Below are positions 32,176-40,729 of a DNA stretch of 44,758 nt, one piece after another. A program made the translations under genes and the position numbers. Below the pieces are notes generated by a model. It saw nothing but the letters and a program-made list of their open reading frames with translations, was not told the DNA's origin and did no database searches. The stretch is from NCBI GenBank assembly GCA_002869365.1, contig PKTA01000050.1, forward strand, positions 1 through 44,758, given 5' to 3'. Position 1 is the stretch's first letter; each line of letters starts with the position of its first letter. This DNA comes from Marinilabiliales bacterium (lineage in GTDB: Bacteria > Bacteroidota > Bacteroidia > Bacteroidales > F082).

Positions 32176-34206
32176 TTACTCTACATTTACTGTTGCATAC
32201 TTTGGATATTTAACAAGATATTTCAAAATTAGGCTTTTACTCTCAGAAGCTTCAAGTTCAAGTTCCCATTTAACTAATCCTGTTAATTTATCTATAATTG
32301 CTCCCGAAGTTTCCAACAATTCAACTTCTACAGATGATTTCTCAGAAATAGGAAATTGATCTTCTACTATAAGTTTAATCTTATGCGGTTTGTTATTTTT
32401 AACTTTAATTTCCCACGATAAAGTTTCTTTAATATTACTTCCAAGGAAAATACGGTCGTTTTTATGGCGAATCATTTTTCTGGAAACAGATATACCATCA
32501 TCCCTGCCCAAAGAAAGGCTCAGGGTATCCTTCAATTTATCAGGAGAAAATCCGGAAGTGCCAATATACTTTCCTGCAACATAGATGTTTGCCTCTCCTG
32601 ATAGTAATTGTAAATCCTGCCAATCAGTTAGATTTGCAACGATAAAAATGTCGTCATCCAGTTTTGGTACCGACTGATATTCAAAATTAGCATCAACCTC
32701 TTTACTATTGATAATTAATACATTATCCCTTCCATTGGAGGCAATATTATATTCTGAGGAAGTAGTGAAATAAAGTTTTTCCAAGCTTACTGTAGGTAAG
32801 AATATTTCTGAATTATCTACCCTTACCCCATCAATAAAAAGAGGTGTTTTATCACTTCTGGCTCCGCGAACAGTTCCAATTTGAGAGCCTTCTGAGTAAA
32901 CTCCACCTACAGTTGAAGCTACACTTCTAGAATTTCTTCTAGAACTTCTATTATAATCATCAAAACGAATTGAGGCACCTGAAGCAGTTTCATCCTTAAT
33001 AATTAGTGGAACTTTATAATCTACAATTTCAACCACTTCCAACATCTCTGCGGTACCAGACATTAGAACATCATGAAACCTTATTTTATTGGCGGCAAAG
33101 TTTATCCCTTTGGTTATTTTTGTTTCGTATCCCACAAAAATTACTTGTAAATCATATTTACCAGGAGGTATTGGCTTAATTTTATAATTACCATCAAAGT
33201 CAGATGTAGTACCTCCAAAGTTCACACCGTCTCTCATTAAAACAATATTTGCAAATGGTATTGGTTCGTTAGTTTGCATATCCAAAACCTTTCCCTGCAA
33301 TGCAGCAATACCATCTTTCGAGTCTTTTGTATGCTGACGTGTTCTGGCCCTTCCCAAATAGTAAGTCTCCAATTCAGGTTTGGAATTACTCATTATTGGA
33401 TTTTTTGTAGAAAGTTTTAACTTTATTTCAGGCCAGTCTTCTCCGGTATTCTGAAAAACATTTGCCTTATACACAATTTTAAGAGGTTCGTCGGTATCTT
33501 CAACTTTAAAATCATAAAGTGGCAACCATCCTGCAGATGGAACAAAATATGTTAGAACTGCTGAATTATCTGAATCAGAAGCATTTTCATATCCGATATA
33601 GACAGTTGTTTTGGCTTTGCCTCTTTCGGCATAAAGCCTATTATAATCTTCATACAGTTCTTTCATTCTATCCACTAAATCAATTTTTTGCATTTTAATT
33701 ATGAGAGTAGTATCCATAATTTCATTATACCTATTCCGATAATAATTAGTTGTGCTCTGAATAGTTTCAATAGAAGGAATTTTGGTTCTTCTGGCAAAAT
33801 CAGTATTATTCCCAATAATCTGTTTCTCAAATACAAGCGACTTTATTTTATTATCTAAAAATGATAATTCAAGGTTAATTTTATCTATTTCATCCTGAAT
33901 AGCAACTACATCTTTATCTTTTGTAAAGTTTGTGTTTTCAATTAATTTACTGTCTATAAAAAGTATATTTCCATTTTTAAAACCTTCAAGATTTATACTT
34001 TCGGAAACTACTTCTGAAGGTAAACCTTCGAATGCAATCACTCCTTTTTTATGAGGAATTTTGATTTTAGTTTTACGCTTTATGTTTGCACCGTTTGAAA
34101 AAACAGTAACTCCAACAATTTCAGATTTTACAAATAATGTATCAGTATTAGAAAATACTAATGAGGGAAATAAAATTACGATTAAAAGGTATAAAATTTT
34201 TCTCAT
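32176..34206 (-). CDS. DUF4139 (MuiA-like) protein with inserted carboxypeptidase-regulatory domain and plug-like segment
   Basis: 676 residues. Signal peptide 1-19. Residues 22-120: N-terminal DUF4140-like domain (VTVFSNGANIKRKTKIKIP), then a long coiled-coil region to about 200. Residues 213-285: DUF4139-type strands (LTYFVPSAGWLPLYDFKV, NTGEDWPEIKLKLST). Residues 303-383: a carboxypeptidase D-regulatory-like Ig fold (GKVLDMQTNEPIPFANI, then YDLQVIFVGYET). Residues about 425-500: a TonB-plug-like piece (GGVYSEGSQIGTVRGARSD, then PLFIDGVRVDN). The rest returns to DUF4139 (DDIFIVANLTDWQDLQLLSGEANIYV). The barrel of a receptor is absent. Function unknown. Confidence 0.85.
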   Translation of the reverse strand: MRKILYLLIVILFPSLVFSNTDTLFVKSEIVGVTVFSNGANIKRKTKIKIPHKKGVIAFEGLPSEVVSESINLEGFKNGNILFIDSKLIENTNFTKDKDVVAIQDEIDKINLELSFLDNKIKSLVFEKQIIGNNTDFARRTKIPSIETIQSTTNYYRNRYNEIMDTTLIIKMQKIDLVDRMKELYEDYNRLYAERGKAKTTVYIGYENASDSDNSAVLTYFVPSAGWLPLYDFKVEDTDEPLKIVYKANVFQNTGEDWPEIKLKLSTKNPIMSNSKPELETYYLGRARTRQHTKDSKDGIAALQGKVLDMQTNEPIPFANIVLMRDGVNFGGTTSDFDGNYKIKPIPPGKYDLQVIFVGYETKITKGINFAANKIRFHDVLMSGTAEMLEVVEIVDYKVPLIIKDETASGASIRFDDYNRSSRRNSRSVASTVGGVYSEGSQIGTVRGARSDKTPLFIDGVRVDNSEIFLPTVSLEKLYFTTSSEYNIASNGRDNVLIINSKEVDANFEYQSVPKLDDDIFIVANLTDWQDLQLLSGEANIYVAGKYIGTSGFSPDKLKDTLSLSLGRDDGISVSRKMIRHKNDRIFLGSNIKETLSWEIKVKNNKPHKIKLIVEDQFPISEKSSVEVELLETSGAIIDKLTGLVKWELELEASESKSLILKYLVKYPKYATVNVE

Positions 34207-34304
34207 GGCTGTGTTTTTTGGTTAGTAAAAAGGGGAATTATAACAACCAAATATCATTGGTTTCTATAAGGCAGACGAGAGGGTTTTAATAAAAGTTGTA
34301 TAAG

Positions 34305-34329
34305 CAAATATATAAACTACTTATATATT
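34305..34329 (-). promoter_or_regulatory. -7 box and overlapping palindrome upstream of the DUF4139 gene
   Basis: The minus strand has TATATTTG (34312-34305), an exact TAnnTTTG match. It overlaps a perfect inverted repeat, AATATATAA (34307-34315) with TTATATATT (34321-34329), spaced by five bases. A repressor on the palindrome would cover the -7 box. The resulting leader would be about 90 bases. The rest of this 221-base intergenic region holds only a 6-bp inverted repeat (34245-34262). Confidence 0.4.
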
Positions 34330-34427
34330 ACTGATAGTCTGTTATATAGAAACGTTATTTTATCCTACAATAAGGATTAAGAAGTTTGAAAAATACTTTT
34401 CGGGTTAGTCGTTTGGAATTTAAAGTG

Positions 34428-35483
34428 CTATTTATGTTTATCCAGGGTGAATGAAAAAGTTGTGCCTTCACCTTCGGTACTTCTCACTGAAACTGTTTGC
34501 TGGTGACCTTCAATTATATGTTTTACAATTGCTAAACCAAGACCTGAACCGCCCTGATCGCGTGATCTGCCACTATCTGTTCTATAGAAACGTTCAAACA
34601 CTCTCACTAAACTATCTTCCTGTATACCAATTCCATTATCCTTAACCTCTATCAGATATTTATCATGAAAATCGTAAAAAGTAACAGTCACCTTCGAGTT
34701 TTTCTTATCAGTATATTTTATGGCATTATCAACAAGGTTAATCAATACTTGCCGGATGCGTTTTTTATCAGCTTTTACAAAAACGCTTTTTGCAGAATTT
34801 GGGTTTATTAAAAGTTTTGTGCCAGTTTTTTCGGCTTTCATTTCGAGGAAATCGAACACCTCTTTTGTTAGTTGAAATAAATCGAAACGTTCGGGCTTTA
34901 ATTTAAGTTCACCGGATTCCAGTTTTGAGATATATTCAAGATCATCAACAAGAGCTATCATTCGGTTAATACTTTTTTCAGATTTCTCAAGGAATTTTTT
35001 GTTGATTTTTGGGTCTTCCAATCCTCCATCCAGCAGTGTAGAAATGTAGCCTTGAATATTGAAAATAGGTGTTTTTAGTTCATGAGACAGATTACCAATG
35101 AATTCCCTCCTGTATTTAGCTCCCTGACGAAGGCTTTCTATTTCTTGCTGTTGTTCTTTCCCCCACTCCATAACAACCTGATTTACAATATCCAGCACAT
35201 CGGATGATTTTTCATTTTGTTTGGATTTTTTTTTGGTTGGTTTTTGAGGACGCATCATTCCGATGCTCTTGTAAATTACTTTTATCCGTGAATAAATAAA
35301 CTTATTAATTGAATAATTTATGGTTAAAAAACTTAGTCCGAATATTAATAATGTTAAATATAATCCCGGTTCTATATTAATATTTTCGTAGGTAAAATAA
35401 AGAGTTGTATAAACTGCAGCAAATATCAAACTAATTATGATAGAATTAAAAAGAGCAATATTTTTTGGGCTGGAATGTATCAT
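34428..35483 (-). CDS. PhoR-type sensor histidine kinase with minimal sensor region
   Basis: 351 residues. Two membrane helices (about 10-31 and 40-60) leave only a very short loop outside the membrane, so it probably senses in the membrane or through a partner rather than by a periplasmic domain. HisKA: phospho-His134 in NLSHELKTPI; HATPase_c: NAIKYT, DNGIGI, FERFYR and GSGLGLAIVKHI. It overlaps its response regulator by four bases (ATGA), so it is translated after it. Named from architecture only; the phosphate role of PhoR is not shown. Confidence 0.93.
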   Translation of the reverse strand: MIHSSPKNIALFNSIIISLIFAAVYTTLYFTYENINIEPGLYLTLLIFGLSFLTINYSINKFIYSRIKVIYKSIGMMRPQKPTKKKSKQNEKSSDVLDIVNQVVMEWGKEQQQEIESLRQGAKYRREFIGNLSHELKTPIFNIQGYISTLLDGGLEDPKINKKFLEKSEKSINRMIALVDDLEYISKLESGELKLKPERFDLFQLTKEVFDFLEMKAEKTGTKLLINPNSAKSVFVKADKKRIRQVLINLVDNAIKYTDKKNSKVTVTFYDFHDKYLIEVKDNGIGIQEDSLVRVFERFYRTDSGRSRDQGGSGLGLAIVKHIIEGHQQTVSVRSTEGEGTTFSFTLDKHK

Positions 35484-36163
35484 CCTATTTCCAGTTTATA
35501 TCCGATACCTTTAATAGTTTTTATATAATCGTCGCCAATTTTTTCACGTATTTTTCTAACATGAACATCAATAGTACGATCTCCAACAATAACATCATCT
35601 CCCCAAACTTTTACAAATATTTCTTCACGAGTAAAAACTTTGCTTGGAGAACTTGCCAGCAATTTTAATAGTTTAAATTCCTTTTTAGGAAGCACTATTT
35701 TCTCATTGTTTAGCAATACTTCAAATTTCTCCTGATTGATAATGAGGTTTCCAATTTTTATTATTTTTCCGGAATCCTTTTTAAGAGATCTTCTTAGCAA
35801 AGCATTAACTCTGCTAATCAGCACTTTTGGTTTTATGGGTTTTGAAATATAGTCATCGGCACCTGCCTCAAATCCTGCAATCTGTGAATAATCTTCCGAG
35901 CGGGCTGTTAGAAAAACTATAAGTGTTTCGTCGAGGGATTTATTTTTTCTTATTTCTTCAACAGCAGTTATGCCATCCATTTCGGGCATCATAACATCCA
36001 TAACTATCAAATGCGGTAACTCTTTTTTTGCCTTTTCTATACCTTCTTTACCATTATTGGCTGTAATAACCTGAAATCCTTCTCGTTTTAAATTATAACC
36101 TAGAAATTCCAAAATATCTTCTTCATCATCAACAAGAAGAAGTTTAAATTTATTATTTTCCAT
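35480..36163 (-). CDS. PhoB/OmpR-family response regulator
   Basis: 227 residues. Receiver domain 1-120: Asp12-Asp13 (LVDDEED), phospho-acceptor Asp56 (LIVMDVMMPEMDG), Thr and Lys as expected (FLTARSED, SKPIKPK). C-terminal winged helix about 135-225: LLKLLASSPSKVFTREEI, the RTIDVHVRKIREKIG recognition helix and IKGIGYKLE, typical of OmpR/PhoB. It is the first gene of the pair, with a palindrome 60 bases upstream. No pst or phosphatase genes are adjacent to support a phosphate role. Confidence 0.95.
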   Translation of the reverse strand: MENNKFKLLLVDDEEDILEFLGYNLKREGFQVITANNGKEGIEKAKKELPHLIVMDVMMPEMDGITAVEEIRKNKSLDETLIVFLTARSEDYSQIAGFEAGADDYISKPIKPKVLISRVNALLRRSLKKDSGKIIKIGNLIINQEKFEVLLNNEKIVLPKKEFKLLKLLASSPSKVFTREEIFVKVWGDDVIVGDRTIDVHVRKIREKIGDDYIKTIKGIGYKLEIG

Positions 36164-36224
36164 TTAACTATAATAAAATGTCCCACGAAATTAAATTAAT
36201 TTATCCTTACCTGAAAGTTTAAGA

Positions 36225-36239
36225 TTAACAAATTGTTAA
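36225..36239. promoter_or_regulatory. Palindrome upstream of the phoB-like gene
   Basis: TTAACAA (36225-36231), one A, TTGTTAA (36233-36239). It contains the hexamer TTAACA on both strands. It lies 62 bases ahead of the phoB-like ATG and could be a self-regulation site; no direct repeat at a regular helical spacing is clear. Confidence 0.3.
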
Positions 36240-36295
36240 ATTAGTGTGTGATTATCTAATTCACCTAAGTAATATTTTTTTACTACAGCGGCAGT

Positions 36296-37567
36296 TTAAT
36301 GATTGCTTTTAACTTCTAAAAATGAACTGTCAATATAAGAAGACAATTTGCTGGTTTGACCTTTTAGTCTCCAAATAGCATTAAGCGCAACTTCCCATTT
36401 TAAAGCAGAAACACCCATTTTTTCTCCAATAATCCGGTAAGCATCGTTGCCATAATAAATTTCAAGGGTTTCATTTACCTGTGGATTAATAGTTTTAAGA
36501 ACATCAAAATCTAAAACTATTAATTTCTTAGAATCGTGAAAGTTCAATTCTATTTTATTGGTAAAAAGGCTAATATCGGCTATGCCTAAAAATTTCGTTT
36601 TCTCATTTTCAAAAGAGTGATAAACATTGGAATTTCTGTCGGTAAAAATCATTTTGTCATTTCCTCCATTTACCAAATCAGCAATATATTTAAGCAAGTA
36701 TTTTTCTTCCCAATTATACCAATCTCTTATGTTATCGTAATATAACTTACTGTTTTCTTCAAGCTCAAAAAAACCATATTTATTTATATAAACCGAATAA
36801 TTGCAGTTTGAGCAGTGGAATTTATTTTTTTCAGAAACAAAACTGTCAATAGCCTCACATTCAGGACATATATAAAGAGTAAAACTAATAAATTCGGCAC
36901 GTTTTTCCGACTTTATTTCATTCATTTGTTTACGTTGATATTCTACTTCATCGTGTTTTATTGTGGATGAGAGTTTGCTGTAAATTTCATCTTCACTTAA
37001 GTTTTTTATATCATCGGAAGTAAGCAGAAGATGATAGTCGACTACAACTTTTGTTTTTCTTAGAGTAGGCGACCAGCGAGGATTAAATAAGTTCATTCCC
37101 TTAAAAACCGAGACCACAACAGGAACTTTCAGCAGTTTTATAAGTTTTACTATTGAAGGATCGATATAAAAAGAACTGCCGGCCCAATTACGAACTGCCT
37201 CAGGAAAAAGTCCAACGTTTTCACCTTGTTTAATAACTGATACTATATGTCGTATCACCTGCGAATCGCGCATATTTTTTTTCTTGGGAATAGTTCCAAG
37301 TCGGGTGAGAAAAAAATTGAAAAAGGGATTCCTAAAGGCAGCATCTGAAGACACGAAATGAGTATAATGAGGCAAGAAAAATCCTGCTATAAACGGATCC
37401 CAAAATCCAATATGATTACTTAAAAGAAGGTAAGGAGATTTGAGTTTTTTCACCTCTAGGGGCATATTTTTTCTAATATTGAAAAAACGAGTGAACAAAA
37501 ACATAACAATATGAACAATAGACCTGATATAGAGTTTTGTGGGAAATGCTTTGGATTTATTTTTCAT
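36296..37567 (-). CDS. PlsC-like acyltransferase with C-terminal zinc ribbon
   Basis: 423 residues, about twice the usual PlsC length. Residues 17-30 are hydrophobic; acyltransferase motifs follow: NHIGFWD (51-57, the NHx4D pair), the PKKKNMRDSQ region, and FPEAVRNW (121-128, FPEG-like, with Ala in place of Gly). A zinc ribbon is formed by Cys234, Cys237, Cys252 and Cys255 (CPEC, then CSNC). A further 165 residues follow with a Trp/Lys-rich C-terminal part that I do not recognise. Its acceptor lipid is unknown. It overlaps nadD by eleven bases. Confidence 0.85.
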   Translation of the reverse strand: MKNKSKAFPTKLYIRSIVHIVMFLFTRFFNIRKNMPLEVKKLKSPYLLLSNHIGFWDPFIAGFFLPHYTHFVSSDAAFRNPFFNFFLTRLGTIPKKKNMRDSQVIRHIVSVIKQGENVGLFPEAVRNWAGSSFYIDPSIVKLIKLLKVPVVVSVFKGMNLFNPRWSPTLRKTKVVVDYHLLLTSDDIKNLSEDEIYSKLSSTIKHDEVEYQRKQMNEIKSEKRAEFISFTLYICPECEAIDSFVSEKNKFHCSNCNYSVYINKYGFFELEENSKLYYDNIRDWYNWEEKYLLKYIADLVNGGNDKMIFTDRNSNVYHSFENEKTKFLGIADISLFTNKIELNFHDSKKLIVLDFDVLKTINPQVNETLEIYYGNDAYRIIGEKMGVSALKWEVALNAIWRLKGQTSKLSSYIDSSFLEVKSNH

Positions 37568-38138
37568 AGAAATGCATTTCTAAAATATAATCGTAAACAT
37601 TTTTAGGCATCCAGTAACTCAAATTTTTTCCATTTTTTATTCCCTTACGGATAAAACTTGAAGAAATTTCCATTTGAGGCGCGCCATTTTGTATAACAAT
37701 TGAAGGATGTTCTTTGAAATCTCCCAAATCAGAATTAGGCCTGGGGTAAACATAAATGCTATACTGATTTAGTATTTCATTATAGTTTTTCCATTTTTTA
37801 AATTGTTTAAAGATGTCAGCTCCACTTATCAAAACAAACTCACTATTAGGATATTTCTCACTTAACCATGTTAGTGTATCTATGGTAAAAGAAGGGCGAG
37901 GCATTTTAAATTCAATATCACTAACTTTAATATGTGTTTGATTTTCAACGGCAAGCCGGCATAGATACAGTCGATGATAATCGGCCAACAGGCTTTTTTG
38001 TTCTTTCAAAGGATTATGAGGTGAAACCACAAACCAAACCTCATCTAAATCGGTAAACTCAAGCATATAGTTCGCCAATATTAAATGCCCATTATGTATG
38101 GGGTTGAAAGAACCAAAAAACAATCCGGTTTTTTTCAT
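37557..38138 (-). CDS. nadD: Nicotinate-nucleotide adenylyltransferase
   Basis: Converts nicotinate mononucleotide and ATP to deamido-NAD. 193 residues, Rossmann-like: GLFFGSFNPIHNGHL carries the HxGH-type motif (His15, His18), then VWFVVSPHNPLK, and the C-terminal ISSSFIRKGI motif that binds ATP phosphates. Length is normal for the family. It is preceded by the MDR oxidoreductase at 28 bases and followed by the acyltransferase with an 11-base overlap. Confidence 0.95.
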   Translation of the reverse strand: MKKTGLFFGSFNPIHNGHLILANYMLEFTDLDEVWFVVSPHNPLKEQKSLLADYHRLYLCRLAVENQTHIKVSDIEFKMPRPSFTIDTLTWLSEKYPNSEFVLISGADIFKQFKKWKNYNEILNQYSIYVYPRPNSDLGDFKEHPSIVIQNGAPQMEISSSFIRKGIKNGKNLSYWMPKNVYDYILEMHFYEK

Positions 38139-38166
38139 TTTAATTTTATCCTTTCTAAAAGTAAAA

Positions 38167-39165
38167 TTACGGTTTTACGAGTAATTTCCCTGCGCTCATA
38201 TTTCCTAAATAGGATTTTAAGCCTTTGATGATGTTATCAATATCAACAGTTTTATCAATCTTAGTTTTATAAATCCCATCAATAAACTTTTTTTGCAAAG
38301 AATGGGAAATACTTTCAAATTCATTTGCTTTTAAGCCTGATTTCCAATCTATTAAATTAAAGCCCGAAACTATTTTATTATGAAAAATAGCTCCCATAAC
38401 ATTCAATTCGCTCATGGGTTTATTGGATAAACCACCATAAACCATCATTTCCGAATGTGGTGCAAGTGCATTGTAAATTTTCCCGCTAAGCGGGCCACCA
38501 ACTGCATCGAAAGCCATGTGTGGTTTTAGTTGGTAGGAAATTTGTTTTAATTGATCATCGAAATTTTCATCACTCTCAACCAAAACATGCTTTGCTCCTT
38601 CATCTCTTAATGTTTTTGCAGTTTCCTCTTTTCTCACAATATCAATCATAAGCATGCCTTCTTCTTCTGCCATTTTTCGCAAAAAAGTAGCCACCTGACT
38701 TCCGGAGGCATTTTGAATTATAGCCGGCGTTTGGAGTTGCCTTGCTTTTTCAAACATCCCATAGGCAGTAAAAGGGTTAACGGTAAAACAAGCAGACTGC
38801 TCATCAGGCATATTATTATCAAGAACAATAATATCTGTTGTTTTAGCAACAAAATATTCCGACCATGTTCCTGAACTGTTACTTTGCACAAAGGCACTTA
38901 CTTTTTTTCCAATTAAACCTGAAACATTCTTTCCCTCTTTTACAATTTCACCTGCACCTTCAAAACCGGGAATGGCAGGAACAGGTTTTACAATATTATA
39001 AACCCCTTGTATAAATGCAATGTCGCTGGGATTACAAACAGAAGCCGAAGTTTTAATTAGTACTTCATCGTCCTTTAATTCAGGAATTTCCAGATCTGTA
39101 ATTTTAAGGCTTAACATTGCTCTTAAAACATTTTTATTGTAATCGGGTAATACTACAGATTTCAT
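38167..39165 (-). CDS. Zinc-type alcohol dehydrogenase-like (MDR) oxidoreductase
   Basis: 332 residues of the medium-chain dehydrogenase/reductase fold. ASVCNPSDIAFIQGVY, PAIPGFEGAGEIVKEGKNV and the GKKVSAFVQ region match the catalytic domain; VNPFTAYGMF and IIQNASGSQVATFLRKMAEEEG match the NAD(P)H-binding part, closest to quinone oxidoreductases. Cys at the usual catalytic zinc position is present in SVCN, but no structural-zinc Cys quartet is visible, so a zinc-free quinone oxidoreductase-like enzyme is likely. Substrate unknown. Confidence 0.85.
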   Translation of the reverse strand: MKSVVLPDYNKNVLRAMLSLKITDLEIPELKDDEVLIKTSASVCNPSDIAFIQGVYNIVKPVPAIPGFEGAGEIVKEGKNVSGLIGKKVSAFVQSNSSGTWSEYFVAKTTDIIVLDNNMPDEQSACFTVNPFTAYGMFEKARQLQTPAIIQNASGSQVATFLRKMAEEEGMLMIDIVRKEETAKTLRDEGAKHVLVESDENFDDQLKQISYQLKPHMAFDAVGGPLSGKIYNALAPHSEMMVYGGLSNKPMSELNVMGAIFHNKIVSGFNLIDWKSGLKANEFESISHSLQKKFIDGIYKTKIDKTVDIDNIIKGLKSYLGNMSAGKLLVKP

Positions 39166-39215
39166 TTGTCAATTATGATTTTAAGTGGTCGTGTGGAACT
39201 CGCCAACAAACATTT

Positions 39216-39794
39216 TTATGTTTTCAAGAAATTTTGAACTGTCTCCAATGCTTTCATTTTTGCTTTTTCCAAATCATCATTTATAATACAAACATCAAAC
39301 TTACTTTCGAATCCCAGTTCAAATTCTGCTCTTGCCAACCTTTTTTTTATACTTTCTTCGGTTTCAGTATTTCTACCGAGCAACCTTTGCTTTAATATCT
39401 CAATTGATGGAGGTTTAACAAAAACTGCCAGGGCTTCATCGCCAAATTGCTCTTTTATATTTACTCCGCCTTTTACATCCAAATCGAAAACAACGTGATT
39501 TCCTTTGTTTCTTATCCTTTCGACCTCTGAACGCAAAGTGCCATAATACATGTCTTTATAAACTTCTTCCCATTCAACAAACTCATTATTTTTAATCCTT
39601 GCCAGAAATTCCTCGGCAGAAAGAAAATGATAATCTATCCCATCAGTTTCAGCTTTTCGTGGGCTTCTGCTACATGCTGAAATGGAGAATTCGAGATTTG
39701 GAATTGCGTCCATCAAAAATTTCACAAGAGTTGTTTTACCTGCTCCTGATGGAGCAGAAAAGATCAAAAGCCTGCCCTTCTTTACTTCACTCAT
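39216..39794 (-). CDS. gmk: Guanylate kinase
   Basis: Phosphorylates GMP to GDP. 192 residues: P-loop FSAPSGAGKTTL, the GMP-binding SACSRSPRKAETDGIDYHFLS region and the NDDLEKA segment, at normal length. It shares one base with the yicC stop (TAATG), so translation is coupled. The pair yicC-gmk is found in many bacteria. Confidence 0.96.
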   Translation of the reverse strand: MSEVKKGRLLIFSAPSGAGKTTLVKFLMDAIPNLEFSISACSRSPRKAETDGIDYHFLSAEEFLARIKNNEFVEWEEVYKDMYYGTLRSEVERIRNKGNHVVFDLDVKGGVNIKEQFGDEALAVFVKPPSIEILKQRLLGRNTETEESIKKRLARAEFELGFESKFDVCIINDDLEKAKMKALETVQNFLKT

Positions 39795-40669
39795 TACAAA
39801 ATATTAAATAGTTGCTCTTTTATTTTTTCCAGTTCATCCTTCATTAGCACAACAATTTTCTGTATGTCGGCATCGTTTGCTTTCGAACCCAAGGTGTTAA
39901 TTTCCCTGCCAATTTCCTGGCATACAAAGGCGAGTTTTTTCCCTGCATTATCCTCTTTTTCAATAACTTCAAGGAAGTAATCACAATGTTTTAAAAGTCG
40001 TACTTTTTCTTCGGTAATATCAAGTTTTTCAAGATAATATATCATTTCCTGCTCCAGCCTGCTATTATCTTTATTTATCTCATCCAGCAAACTGTTGATA
40101 TTCGATTGTATTCTCTCTCTTATATGAGGAATTCTTGCTTTTTCATATGGCTCAACCATACTTAAAAGTTCTTTGATTTTATCTATTCTCTGGCAAAAAT
40201 CGGTGAACAATAATTCTCCCTCCTCCGATCTGAATGCATTTACCTTTTCAATTGTTTCAAATATTGCTTTTTCTATATCTTTCCATTCCTCGGCATTGAG
40301 TTCTTCGTTTGTTGAAGTAATTATGTCGGGCATGCGCATTATTATTCCCAAAATGTCGTTTTGTTTTTCGATATTTAACTCCTTACTTAGATTTTCTATT
40401 TGAGTATAGAAATGCCTGGCCACAACATTATTAATCTGTGGAGCTGAATCAACCGATGACTGTTCAATATTTATATAAAAATCTATTTTACCACGAATTA
40501 GCTGACTGCCAATAATTTTTCTGATATCTAACTCTTTTTCCCTGTATAAATGGGGAGTACGAAGGTTCATATCAAGTTGCTTACTGTTAAGTGAACGTAT
40601 TTCAAGTCCTATAACCTTATTGTTTGTTTCTAACTTTGTTTTACCAAAGCCTGTCATCGATTTTATCAT
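39794..40669 (-). CDS. yicC: YicC family endoribonuclease
   Basis: 291 residues, helical, starting MIKSMTGFGKT, the signature start of the family, and ending with the conserved IGREINTLGSKANDADIQKIVVLMKDELEKIKEQLFNIL block, in which the acidic and His/Lys residues are conserved. The RSLNSKQLDMNLRTP segment is the other family mark. YicC proteins are RNases that take part in small-RNA turnover and stationary-phase survival in E. coli. First gene of the yicC-gmk-MDR-nadD-acyltransferase run. Confidence 0.95.
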   Translation of the reverse strand: MIKSMTGFGKTKLETNNKVIGLEIRSLNSKQLDMNLRTPHLYREKELDIRKIIGSQLIRGKIDFYINIEQSSVDSAPQINNVVARHFYTQIENLSKELNIEKQNDILGIIMRMPDIITSTNEELNAEEWKDIEKAIFETIEKVNAFRSEEGELLFTDFCQRIDKIKELLSMVEPYEKARIPHIRERIQSNINSLLDEINKDNSRLEQEMIYYLEKLDITEEKVRLLKHCDYFLEVIEKEDNAGKKLAFVCQEIGREINTLGSKANDADIQKIVVLMKDELEKIKEQLFNIL

Positions 40670-40692
40670 GAAAATATTTTTAAAACAAAAAA

Positions 40693-40700
40693 CAAATTTA
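40693..40700 (-). promoter_or_regulatory. -7 box for yicC
   Basis: Minus strand TAAATTTG (TAnnTTTG), 23 bases before the yicC ATG. It is divergent to the TPR gene's box. Confidence 0.5.
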
Positions 40701-40721
40701 GGTTTTTTTATCGCAAGTCAT

Positions 40722-40729
40722 TACTTTTG
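40722..40729 (+). promoter_or_regulatory. -7 box for the TPR gene, probably leaderless
   Basis: TACTTTTG (TAnnTTTG) ends five bases before the ATG at 40735, leaving almost no leader. Confidence 0.45.

Noticed and set aside
34207-34427. RNA gene or riboswitch in the longest intergenic region
   Set aside because: Only short AT-rich inverted repeats are visible; no tRNA-like arms or conserved riboswitch core.
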